Below are positions 1-6,320 of a stretch of DNA of 17,209 nt, in pieces. Position 1 is the stretch's first letter. Each line of letters begins with the position of its first letter. The notes below the pieces were generated by a model that saw nothing but the letters and a program-made list of their open reading frames with translations, did not search any database and was not told the DNA's origin. Origin of the DNA: an uncultured Burkholderiales bacterium. Its GTDB lineage: Bacteria > Pseudomonadota > Gammaproteobacteria > Burkholderiales > Burkholderiaceae_D. The translations under genes were made by a program, and so were the position numbers. The stretch is from positions 1 to 17,209 of the forward strand of contig CALMOR010000227.1 in NCBI GenBank assembly GCA_937872165.1. Direction: 5' to 3'.

Positions 1-555
1 ATCCACCCAAAATAGTACTATATATTTATATTTTAACATAATCGTTACGAAATAGAGCGACTGCGGCGCGATCTGCGGCGGCACCGGATGGTCGACCGGC
101 GCCGACACCGCGACGATGGTCGTCGCCGCCGGCTGCGGCGCGCGTGCGGCGAGGGCCATCGCGCGGGTGCGGCGGGGCGCGGCGGACGGGCGCGCCTCGC
201 CGCCCTCCGGCGCGGCCGGTGGCGCACGGTCCGGAACCGGCGGCGCGCTCTGGCCGTAGACGCGCCCGGCGGGTCCTGTCGCTCGCGCGATCAGCTCGGT
301 CGTGTAGCCGCCACCGGCACTGACGTCGAACGCGGTGATGCCGGGCCGGATGCCGATGAACGCGAGCATTTCGGCCGGCTTGCGCCGGACGTCGTTGGCG
401 CGATCGGACGCACTGCGGTCGGCACTCGCGACGATCGCCGCGATGCGCTCGGTCGTCAGCGTCGGCGGCCTGCGTTCCGACTGCGAAGCGCAGGCGACGA
501 GAACGGACGACGCGACGAGGACGAGGACGAGGAAGGGACGAGAGGTGTGCTGCAT
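1..555 (-). CDS. Lipoprotein-type class I SAM-dependent methyltransferase-like protein, 3' end missing
   Basis: The frame opens with ATG at 555 and stays open for 185 codons to the left edge, so the C-terminus is missing. The N-terminus is a hydrophobic signal (residues 7-20) ending in a lipobox, LVAC, with the lipidated Cys at 22. This predicts an exported lipoprotein. Residues 58-90 (RRKPAEMLAFIGIRPG, then FDVSAGGGYTTEL) match the start of a family of small predicted methyltransferases: a KPAE segment followed by a glycine-rich SAM-binding motif I. A Pro/Ala/Arg-rich stretch (105-145) is followed by DHPVPP, also seen in the family. Residues 168-185 are encoded by an AT-rich tail that looks corrupted (see findings). 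The substrate is unknown. Whether it still binds SAM outside the cytoplasm cannot be told from sequence. It lies 55 bp downstream of the diguanylate cyclase on the same strand and may be cotranscribed with it. Confidence 0.75.
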   Translation of the reverse strand, partial: MQHTSRPFLVLVLVASSVLVACASQSERRPPTLTTERIAAIVASADRSASDRANDVRRKPAEMLAFIGIRPGITAFDVSAGGGYTTELIARATGPAGRVYGQSAPPVPDRAPPAAPEGGEARPSAAPRRTRAMALAARAPQPAATTIVAVSAPVDHPVPPQIAPQSLYFVTIMLKYKYIVLFWVD

Positions 556-610
556 GGTGCGGTATCCGGGGACGGGCGACGATGCCCGACCGCATGATGC
601 GCGCAGTCGC

Positions 611-3025
611 TCAATGGATGACGGTCAGCTCCAGCGCCTCGCCGGACTCGATGCTCGCGGGCACGACCGCCTCGGCGGGATCGTCGAGGTCGTAGCGGTC
701 GCGGCCCGCGTTCTTCGCGCGGTACAGCGCCGCGTCGGCACGACGGATCAGCTCGTCGGCCCGCATCGCGCCACCCGCATACGCCGCCACGCCGATGCTC
801 GCGGTGATGGTCATCGTCTGCCCTTCGATCACGAACGCGGGACGCATCGCCCTCAGGATCTTCTTCGCGATCGCGCGGACGTCGTCGAGGCTGCGCAGGC
901 CTTCGGCGATGACGACGAACTCGTCCCCTCCGAGTCGAGCGGCCACGTCGGCCCCGCGGACCGCGGCGACGAGCCGGTCCGCGAACGCGCGCAGCAACGC
1001 GTCGCCGACGAGATGGCCGTGGCGATCGTTGATCGACTTGAAGCGATCGACGTCGAGATAGAAGAGCGCCATCGACGCCCCGTGCAACTGGCTGCGGTGC
1101 ATGGCTTCGTCGATGGCGACCTCGAAGCCGGCACGGTTCAACAAACCCGTCAGCGCGTCGGCGCGCACGAGCTGCGACAGGCGCTGTTGCTCCGCCTTGT
1201 GTACGGTCACGTCCTGGTGGAGGAAGTGATAGCCGGTCAGCACACTCGCGTCGTCGAACTGCGGGATCAGCTTGACGAGGAAGTGGGCCGGTCGCACGCC
1301 GGCGTGGCTCTCGATCTCGAAGACCTGCATCTCGCCCCTCGAGGCCCGTTGCAGGAACGGCAGGTAGGCCTGGTAGGCCTTCTGCCCCACCAGGTCGACG
1401 ACCGACTTGCCGAGCATCAACGACTTGCCGACGCCGAAGTGCTCTTCGTAGCGCGCGTTGATGAAGCGGTAGCGGTAGTCGCAGTCGATGAACGCGACGA
1501 GCATCGGCAACGCGTTGGCGATCGACAGCATGCGGGCCTCGCTCGATCGCATCGCGGCCGATTGCGCCTTCGCGACGCTGGTGTCGTGCAGCAGGCTGGA
1601 GAAGAACTCGAGCTGCCCGTCGACGTTGCGATGGGCGATGATCGTGTGGTCCACCGGGATCTCGCGGCCGTCCTTGCCGAGGACCGCGGTCTCGCCGATC
1701 CACAAGCCGTCCTTCAGCGCGGCCGGCACGCCGATCGTGGCCAGCTTCTCGGCAGCCCACGGCGGGAAGTAGTCGACGATGCCGGTGTGACGCAGGTCGT
1801 CGTTCAGTCCGACACCGGCATTGAGACGTCCCGATGCGTTCAGGTAGGTGACGCGTCCCTCGGTGTCGGTCATCGCGACGAAGTCCTGGCTGCTCTCGAG
1901 GATCGCCACCAGCCGCCGCCGATCCTGGTCGCTCGCGATGCGGGCGGCCTCGGACCTTCGTTGACCCGCCAGCATCGCGTTGAAGGCTTCGGCGACCTGG
2001 CCGATCTCGTGATTGCCCACCGACGTGAACGCGGTGCCCTGCGGGTCGCCCGCGATGCCTTCGACCTGCTTCCTCAGCACCGTGAGCGGACGCAGCATCC
2101 GCCATGCGATCAGCCACACCAGCGGCAGCACGATCAGCGCCGTCGCGATGCCGATGGCGATCGTGCGTTCGCGCGAACGGTCGATCGCGGCGAACGCCTC
2201 GGCGCCGGGAAGGATCGCCGTGATGATCCAGTTGGTCTGCTTCAGCGGCCGGTAGCTGATCAGCACTTCGCTGCCGTCGTCGAGCGTGCTGATCGTCACG
2301 CCGGGCGCGGTGGCGCCGAGCGCCTCCGCCATCGCGCGGCTCCTGTCGCGCGGCACCCGCTGCATCAGGCGCGACGCATCGGGATGCGCGAGATAGATCG
2401 CATCGGGGCCGCTCGTCGCCACGGCGAAGTAGCCGGTCTCGCCGATGCGGTCAGACGCCAGCGTGCCGAGGAAGTTGCGCCTCTCGAGCCGCAACAGGCC
2501 GACCATCAACGCGAGCGTCCTGCCTTCGTGATCGACGATCGGCACCGCGATCGCGATCAGCGGGTCACCGCTCGCCTTGCCGCGCAGCGGGTCGGAGATG
2601 GCCGGCTTGCCGTCGGCCATCGCGCGTTGCACGTAGCTGCGCTCGCTGAGGTCGAGGCCGAGGCGGTCGTAGCGGGTCGGGTAGTCGACCTTGATGATCC
2701 CCTTGTCGTCGAGCACGAGCAGGTCGTCGAACATCTGCAGCAGCGACGTGTTCTGCGCGAAGAAGGCGTCGAATTTCGCGTCGGTCTCGTAGCTGTCCGG
2801 CGGCAACGAAGTGGCGGTGGCCGTCAGCGTGTCGATCGCCAGCTTGAGCTTGGTGTCGAGGTCCTCGGCGGCCCGCGACACGAGGCCGAGCTGCTGGCTC
2901 GACAGCGTCGACAGCAGGTCTTCCTGCGCGAAGTACATCGAGATCGCGCCCATGCCGATGACCAGCGCCAGCGCGCCGAACGACATCGCGATCGCGAAGC
3001 GGAACTTCAGGCTGAAGGTCTTCAT
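611..3025 (-). CDS. Membrane diguanylate cyclase: Cache-HAMP-PAS-PAS-GGDEF
   Basis: 804 aa from ATG at 3025. A first membrane helix (about 9-31) and a second (about 289-309) flank a periplasmic Cache-type sensor (about 35-275). A HAMP linker (310-365) and two PAS domains (about 370-490 and 495-612) follow, then a C-terminal GGDEF domain (about 618-780). The catalytic GGDEF is intact at 699-703. The inhibitory I-site RxxD (RGAD, 690-693) sits exactly five residues before it. DALTGLLNR and DVDRFKSINDRHGH are typical GGDEF-domain motifs. By family it makes cyclic di-GMP from two GTP in response to a periplasmic ligand and possibly a PAS cofactor; the ligand cannot be inferred. There is no EAL domain. 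It is preceded by a terminator and a 153-bp gap, so it probably has its own promoter. Confidence 0.95.
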   Translation of the reverse strand: MKTFSLKFRFAIAMSFGALALVIGMGAISMYFAQEDLLSTLSSQQLGLVSRAAEDLDTKLKLAIDTLTATATSLPPDSYETDAKFDAFFAQNTSLLQMFDDLLVLDDKGIIKVDYPTRYDRLGLDLSERSYVQRAMADGKPAISDPLRGKASGDPLIAIAVPIVDHEGRTLALMVGLLRLERRNFLGTLASDRIGETGYFAVATSGPDAIYLAHPDASRLMQRVPRDRSRAMAEALGATAPGVTISTLDDGSEVLISYRPLKQTNWIITAILPGAEAFAAIDRSRERTIAIGIATALIVLPLVWLIAWRMLRPLTVLRKQVEGIAGDPQGTAFTSVGNHEIGQVAEAFNAMLAGQRRSEAARIASDQDRRRLVAILESSQDFVAMTDTEGRVTYLNASGRLNAGVGLNDDLRHTGIVDYFPPWAAEKLATIGVPAALKDGLWIGETAVLGKDGREIPVDHTIIAHRNVDGQLEFFSSLLHDTSVAKAQSAAMRSSEARMLSIANALPMLVAFIDCDYRYRFINARYEEHFGVGKSLMLGKSVVDLVGQKAYQAYLPFLQRASRGEMQVFEIESHAGVRPAHFLVKLIPQFDDASVLTGYHFLHQDVTVHKAEQQRLSQLVRADALTGLLNRAGFEVAIDEAMHRSQLHGASMALFYLDVDRFKSINDRHGHLVGDALLRAFADRLVAAVRGADVAARLGGDEFVVIAEGLRSLDDVRAIAKKILRAMRPAFVIEGQTMTITASIGVAAYAGGAMRADELIRRADAALYRAKNAGRDRYDLDDPAEAVVPASIESGEALELTVIH

Positions 3026-3127
3026 CGGTGGTCCGTGGACGACGGGGTGGTCGACCGCACGACGCCTTATCGACCGCCGGCCAGTCTTTCATGAGCCCCG
3101 ACGCCGCGATTTTTCGAACAGACCGGG

Positions 3128-3147
3128 AAAACCCCGACACTTCGGGG
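3128..3147 (-). terminator. Intrinsic terminator after the SHOCT gene
   Basis: On the minus strand, about 30 bases after the SHOCT gene's stop, a perfect 6-bp GC-rich stem (CCCCGA / TCGGGG, loop AGTG) is followed directly by TTTT. This is the classical Rho-independent layout. It separates the SHOCT gene from the downstream cyclase. Confidence 0.75.
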
Positions 3148-3178
3148 CCGGAACGCGCGAGCCCGCATGGTCCGCCGG

Positions 3179-3634
3179 TCAGATGCGGGCCAGCAGCTCC
3201 GCCTTCTTCGCCGCGAACTCGTCGTCGCCGAGGATGCCCTTGGCATGCAGGTCCGCGAGCCGTTCGATCGCCGCGAAGGGATCGAGATCGCGCGAGTCCT
3301 GCACGCGCGTGCGTCCGTTCGACGACTGGCTCTGACGCTGGAAAGTCTCGTCGCGAGCCGTCGCCGCCGGTTCCTCGGCGACCCACTCGGCGAGCGCCTC
3401 GCAGAGCCGGTCGATGCGCCGCTCGAGCGCCCGATCCGACGGCTCCGAGACCATCAGCATGCCGCCCTGCATCCACTGGCCGGCGCCCTTGAACTCGGGA
3501 TGATCGAACTGGGCCATGCGGCCGTTGCCGCGGTTGACCGCATGGAGCATCGACTCGACGGCGTCGATGCTGAAGCCGGTCTGGCGGGCGAGCGACTCGA
3601 CCTGCGACTGCGCGCGGGATGTGAGGGTGGACAT
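3179..3634 (-). CDS. SHOCT domain-containing hypothetical protein
   Basis: 151 aa from ATG at 3634. A longer in-frame start exists upstream, but this ATG has a GGAG ribosome site six bases away, and the preceding residues are of low complexity. Residues about 118-151 (LDPFAAIERLADLH, AKGILGDDEFAAKKAELL) form a C-terminal SHOCT domain, a short helical oligomerisation module with the usual GI-x-x-x-EF core. The N-terminal 85 residues are probably helical and include MLHAVNRGNGRMAQFDHPEF and a Gly/Met-rich QWMQGGMLMV segment. I recognise them only as the kind of N-terminus seen in uncharacterised proteobacterial SHOCT proteins. There is no signal peptide or membrane helix, so it is probably cytoplasmic. 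It is a single-gene unit with its own terminator, divergent from the permease unit. Function unknown. Confidence 0.85.
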   Translation of the reverse strand: MSTLTSRAQSQVESLARQTGFSIDAVESMLHAVNRGNGRMAQFDHPEFKGAGQWMQGGMLMVSEPSDRALERRIDRLCEALAEWVAEEPAATARDETFQRQSQSSNGRTRVQDSRDLDPFAAIERLADLHAKGILGDDEFAAKKAELLARI

Positions 3635-3714
3635 GGACGACTCCGGTGTTGGGGAGGATGGACTCGCGTTCGCCGCCGGCGTTCCGTCGCCGACGAAGGC
3701 GGGAGGCGTCCCCT

Positions 3715-3720
3715 TACAAT
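3715..3720 (+). promoter_or_regulatory. Candidate -10 box (TACAAT) for the leader ORF/permease unit
   Basis: TACAAT differs from the sigma-70 -10 consensus at one position and is one of few AT-rich hexamers in this divergent intergenic region. It lies 37 bases before the ATG at 3758, which would leave a short 5' leader. I see no convincing -35 box, so the call is tentative. Confidence 0.4.
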
Positions 3721-3757
3721 CGCCGACCGCGCGCCCCGCCGATCGACGGGAGGTTCG

Positions 3758-3883
3758 ATGAAACTCCATTACACGCCCTCCTCCCGTTCGCCATCCTCGC
3801 AGCTCGCACCGGACGAGCCCGAACGGCTCGACTGCCCGGCGTCGAAGATCCTCATCCACGAAGCCGGCGTCGTCGCGACCTGA
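3758..3883 (+). CDS. 41-aa ORF upstream of and coupled to the permease; possible GST N-terminus remnant
   Basis: ATG at 3758 follows GGGAGG (3748-3753) with four-base spacing, a strong ribosome site. The frame runs 41 codons and ends with TGA at 3881-3883, whose final A is the first base of the permease ATG (TGATG). The peptide begins MKLHYTPSSRSP and ends SKILIHEAGVVAT. Both pieces resemble the first strand and first helix of glutathione S-transferases (MKL-Y-S-SRSP, then RK-hydrophobic-HE-GV), but the middle part does not fit. It could be a decayed GST start, a coupling leader peptide, or both. It has no domain long enough to be an enzyme. Confidence 0.45.
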   Translation: MKLHYTPSSRSPSSQLAPDEPERLDCPASKILIHEAGVVAT

Positions 3884-4797
3884 TGGTCGAGCGCCGCGCC
3901 CATCTCGACGCGACGGCTGCGGGCCTGATGGTCGTCTGCTGCGTTCTCTGGGGACTGCAGCAGGTCGTCGTCAAGGCGACGCTGCCGGCGTTGCCGCCCT
4001 TCATCCAGGCAGCCGTGCGGTCCGCGATCGGCGCGGCCTTCGTGCTCGCGTGGTCCCGGCACCGACGCATCGGTCTCTTCGAGAAGGACCGCACGCTCGG
4101 GCCCGGACTCGCCGCGGGCCTGCTGTTCGGCTTCGAGTTCCTCTGCATCTACGGCGCGCTGCCGCTGACCGACGCCGCACGCGTGTCGGTGTTCATCTAC
4201 ATGGCCCCGTTCGTGGTCGCGCTGGTGCTGCCGCGCTTCGTCCCCGCCGAACGCCTGTCGGCCCTGCAGTTCATCGGCCTCGCGTCGGCCTTCGCCGCGT
4301 TCGCCTTCGCGTTCCAGGAAGGCTTCACGTCGCCGGCCTGCCTGCAGTGGCGAGGAGACGCGCTGGCGATCGCGGCGGCCTGCCTGTGGGGAGCGACGAC
4401 CCTCGTCATCCGCACCAGCCGGCTCGCCACGACGACGCCAGAGAAGACGCTCTTCTATCAGCTCTTCGTGTCGGCCTTCGTGCTCTGGGCGGCCTCGTTC
4501 GCGGCCCACGAGCGATGGCCGGTCGACGGCATCCCGCCATGGGCATGGGCATCGCTCGCGTTCCAGTCGGTGATCGTCTCGTTCGCGAGCTACCTGACCT
4601 GGTTCTGGCTGCTGCGCCACTATCCCGCGACGCGGCTGTCGGCGTTCTCGTTCCTCACGCCCGTCTTCGGCCTGCTGTTCGCGGCGCTCGCGCTCGGTGA
4701 GGCGGTGAGTGCGCGGCTCGTCGTGGCACTCGTCTTCATCACGCTCGGCATCGCGCTCGTGAACCGGAAGGGCCGGGTCGCCGCACCGGCCCGGTGA
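3883..4797 (+). CDS. DMT-superfamily permease (two EamA domains)
   Basis: 304 aa with about ten hydrophobic segments arranged as two EamA repeats (about 12-145 and 157-293). The first begins LMVVCCVLWGLQQVVVKAT and the second begins with an AIAAACLWGATTLVIR helix. Both show the Trp-Gly signature of the first helix in each repeat. The loop before the last helices (LSAFSFLTPVFGLLFA, then LGEAVS) is also typical of EamA transporters. It acts in the inner membrane as a metabolite or amino-acid exporter or importer; the substrate is not predictable. ATG 3883 was chosen because family members start a few residues before the first helix. It has no ribosome site of its own, so translation is probably coupled to the upstream 41-codon ORF through the TGATG overlap. 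The frame is open further upstream, but those residues are Arg/Pro-rich and not transporter-like. Confidence 0.93.
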   Translation: MVERRAHLDATAAGLMVVCCVLWGLQQVVVKATLPALPPFIQAAVRSAIGAAFVLAWSRHRRIGLFEKDRTLGPGLAAGLLFGFEFLCIYGALPLTDAARVSVFIYMAPFVVALVLPRFVPAERLSALQFIGLASAFAAFAFAFQEGFTSPACLQWRGDALAIAAACLWGATTLVIRTSRLATTTPEKTLFYQLFVSAFVLWAASFAAHERWPVDGIPPWAWASLAFQSVIVSFASYLTWFWLLRHYPATRLSAFSFLTPVFGLLFAALALGEAVSARLVVALVFITLGIALVNRKGRVAAPAR

Positions 4798-4825
4798 TCG
4801 CGCGGTCCCGGTCGCTTCGCGCGGA

Positions 4826-4846
4826 AAGCCGCATGGATGGCGGCTT
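4826..4846 (+). terminator. Hairpin after the permease gene (weak terminator candidate)
   Basis: A perfect 7-bp stem (AAGCCGC / GCGGCTT) with a seven-base loop lies 29 bases after the permease stop. No T-run follows, so intrinsic termination would be weak at best. It may be a processing or attenuation hairpin, or chance. Confidence 0.3.
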
Positions 4847-4884
4847 CGTGGAATCGTCATCGGATTTGCATTAGAGTTCGACGC

Positions 4885-5451
4885 ATGTTGCTCATCCTCG
4901 GACTCGACATCGCCGGTCAACCGTTCAGGTGGCTCTCGCCCGAGGAAGCCGTGAGCTACAACGCCACCGGCAAGGTGGCCTGGTCCATCGGTGAGCCGGT
5001 CGTGATCTTCCACGGCGGCTTCAACCGGGCGGGCGTGCAGTCCATCATCGAGTCCGCGCCCATCATCGCGATCGCGCGCTCGGACATCATGGCCGCGAAG
5101 GCGCTGGCCTATCCGCCGCTCGGCGACCGCAACGACCTCCTCTTCAAGCGCGACCGTCATGTCTGCGCGTTCTGCGGCGAATCGTTCAGCCGCGACAAGC
5201 TCACGCGCGACCACATCCTGCCGCGCTCGCGCGGCGGCAGGGACTCGTGGATGAACGTCGTCGCGGCCTGCCGCTTCTGCAACCACCGCAAAGGCGCGAA
5301 GACGCCCGAGGAAGCGCACATGCCGTTGCGCTATCTGCCGTACGCCCCGTGCCGCTACGAGCACTTCCTGCTGTCGGGCCGCAACATCCTCGCCGACCAG
5401 ATGGACTACCTGACGGCGATGCTGCCGGCCCACAGCCGGCTGAACGGCTGA
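4885..5451 (+). CDS. HNH endonuclease family protein
   Basis: 188 aa from ATG at 4885. An in-frame start 48 bases earlier lies within poorly coding sequence. The C-terminal half carries a zinc-ribbon HNH fold. The first zinc pair is CAFC (94-97) and the second CRFC (129-132). The catalytic core is RDHILPRSRGG with D109-H110, then N124 in SWMNVV and NH at 133-134. The following region (TPEEAHMPLRYLPYAP, then ILADQMDYL) is conserved in a widespread chromosomal HNH family of proteobacteria. By family it is a metal-dependent nuclease or nicking enzyme; its physiological role is not established. The N-terminal 85 residues lack a recognised DNA-binding motif. No SD precedes the start. A TAGAGT hexamer seven bases before the ATG could give a nearly leaderless transcript. 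Confidence 0.92.
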   Translation: MLLILGLDIAGQPFRWLSPEEAVSYNATGKVAWSIGEPVVIFHGGFNRAGVQSIIESAPIIAIARSDIMAAKALAYPPLGDRNDLLFKRDRHVCAFCGESFSRDKLTRDHILPRSRGGRDSWMNVVAACRFCNHRKGAKTPEEAHMPLRYLPYAPCRYEHFLLSGRNILADQMDYLTAMLPAHSRLNG

Positions 5452-5463
5452 CGCCCTGCGCGG

Positions 5464-6309
5464 TCAGCGCGACGCGGGCGTCGGCTCCTTCGTCATCTCG
5501 GCGCCCGCCGGCGGACGAATCATCTCGCTCGCGGCCGGCGCCTTCGTCATCGTCGCGCTGACCGGCTCCATGCCGCTCTTGATGATCGCGGGTTGCGCAG
5601 CCCGCGAGCCGAGGAAGCGGACCAGGTCGCGCGCCGCGTCCGGCTCCTTGGCGTTCGATGCGATGCCGGCGACGAAGGTCGTCGACTTCTGCACTTCCGG
5701 CGGGATCGGACCGACGATCGTGATGCCGTCGACCGGCTGCAGTTCGCTGCGCTGCTGGAAGCCGATGTCGGCTTCGCCCCGCGCGACCACCCGGCCGACC
5801 GGCTCGGCCGGGATCATGCGGCTCTTCGCGCGGATGCTGCCGTCGGGGTCGAGCTTCGGGAACAACGTGCGCTCGAGGTACACGCCGCTCGCGCTGTCCG
5901 AGTAGGCGATGGACTTCGCGGCCTTCAACGTCCGCGTGAACGCGTCGACGTTCGAGATGTCCGGTCGCGGGCTCCCGGCCCGCACCGCGAGATAGATGTC
6001 GGCGTTCGCGAGGTCCACCCGGCTGCCGTCGAGCGCGAGGTGCTTCGCGACCAGGTTGTCGAGCCCCGCGTCGACCATGATGACGAGGTCGGCCGCCTCG
6101 CCGCGCGCGAGCCGGTTCGGGATCGCCTGCGGCGTCTCGCCCATCGACGGGCCGCGCGCCGTGACGACGTGGTTGCCGCTCGCGTTCTCGTAGGCCGGCA
6201 CGAGCTCGTCGAAGGCCGCGGAGAAGCCGCCGGAAATCATCACGTGGATGTCGGCTGCAGCCGCCGGCACCGCGATCGCCGTGAATACGACGGCCAGGAT
6301 GCGGGACAT
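5464..6309 (-). CDS. Periplasmic substrate-binding protein, ModA-like (SBP_bac_11 type)
   Basis: 281 aa from ATG at 6309. A Sec signal peptide of about 19 residues ends in PAAAA before DIHVMISGGFSAAFDEL, the typical opening of ModA-like type II binding proteins. Later family-like pieces are RLARGEAADLVIM, AKSIAYSDSASGVYLERTLF and GRVVARGEADIGFQQRSEL. The two-lobed fold is expected to bind a small anion or metabolite in the periplasm. Many relatives are labelled molybdate-binding, but nothing here proves molybdate, and no modB or modC lies nearby. After the normal end of the fold (SRAAQPAIIKSGMEPVS) there is an extra tail of about 30 Pro/Ala/Met/Lys residues. The start lies 11 bases after the stop of the upstream binding-protein gene, so the two are almost certainly cotranscribed. 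Confidence 0.9.
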   Translation of the reverse strand: MSRILAVVFTAIAVPAAAADIHVMISGGFSAAFDELVPAYENASGNHVVTARGPSMGETPQAIPNRLARGEAADLVIMVDAGLDNLVAKHLALDGSRVDLANADIYLAVRAGSPRPDISNVDAFTRTLKAAKSIAYSDSASGVYLERTLFPKLDPDGSIRAKSRMIPAEPVGRVVARGEADIGFQQRSELQPVDGITIVGPIPPEVQKSTTFVAGIASNAKEPDAARDLVRFLGSRAAQPAIIKSGMEPVSATMTKAPAASEMIRPPAGAEMTKEPTPASR

Positions 6310-6320
6310 CGGTGCGGCGC

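Noticed and set aside
1..60. AT-rich edge as a mobile-element or phage junction
   Set aside because: The sequence stays in the methyltransferase frame and can be explained by one class of substitution. No terminal repeat or target duplication is visible.
556..610. Hairpin CGGGC/GCCCG between the first cyclase and the methyltransferase-like gene
   Set aside because: It has a five-base stem without a T-run, so it is too weak to call a terminator. The two genes may well be cotranscribed.
335..3094. 919-codon plus-strand open frame antisense to the first cyclase
   Set aside because: It mirrors a clear GGDEF protein on the minus strand. Its own product is rich in Arg, Asp, Val and Gln with no domain, as expected for an antisense shadow in GC-rich DNA.
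3646..3882. N-terminal extension of the DMT permease to an upstream in-frame start
   Set aside because: The extra 79 residues are Arg/Pro-rich and not transporter-like. They overlap the promoter region and the SD-led 41-codon ORF.
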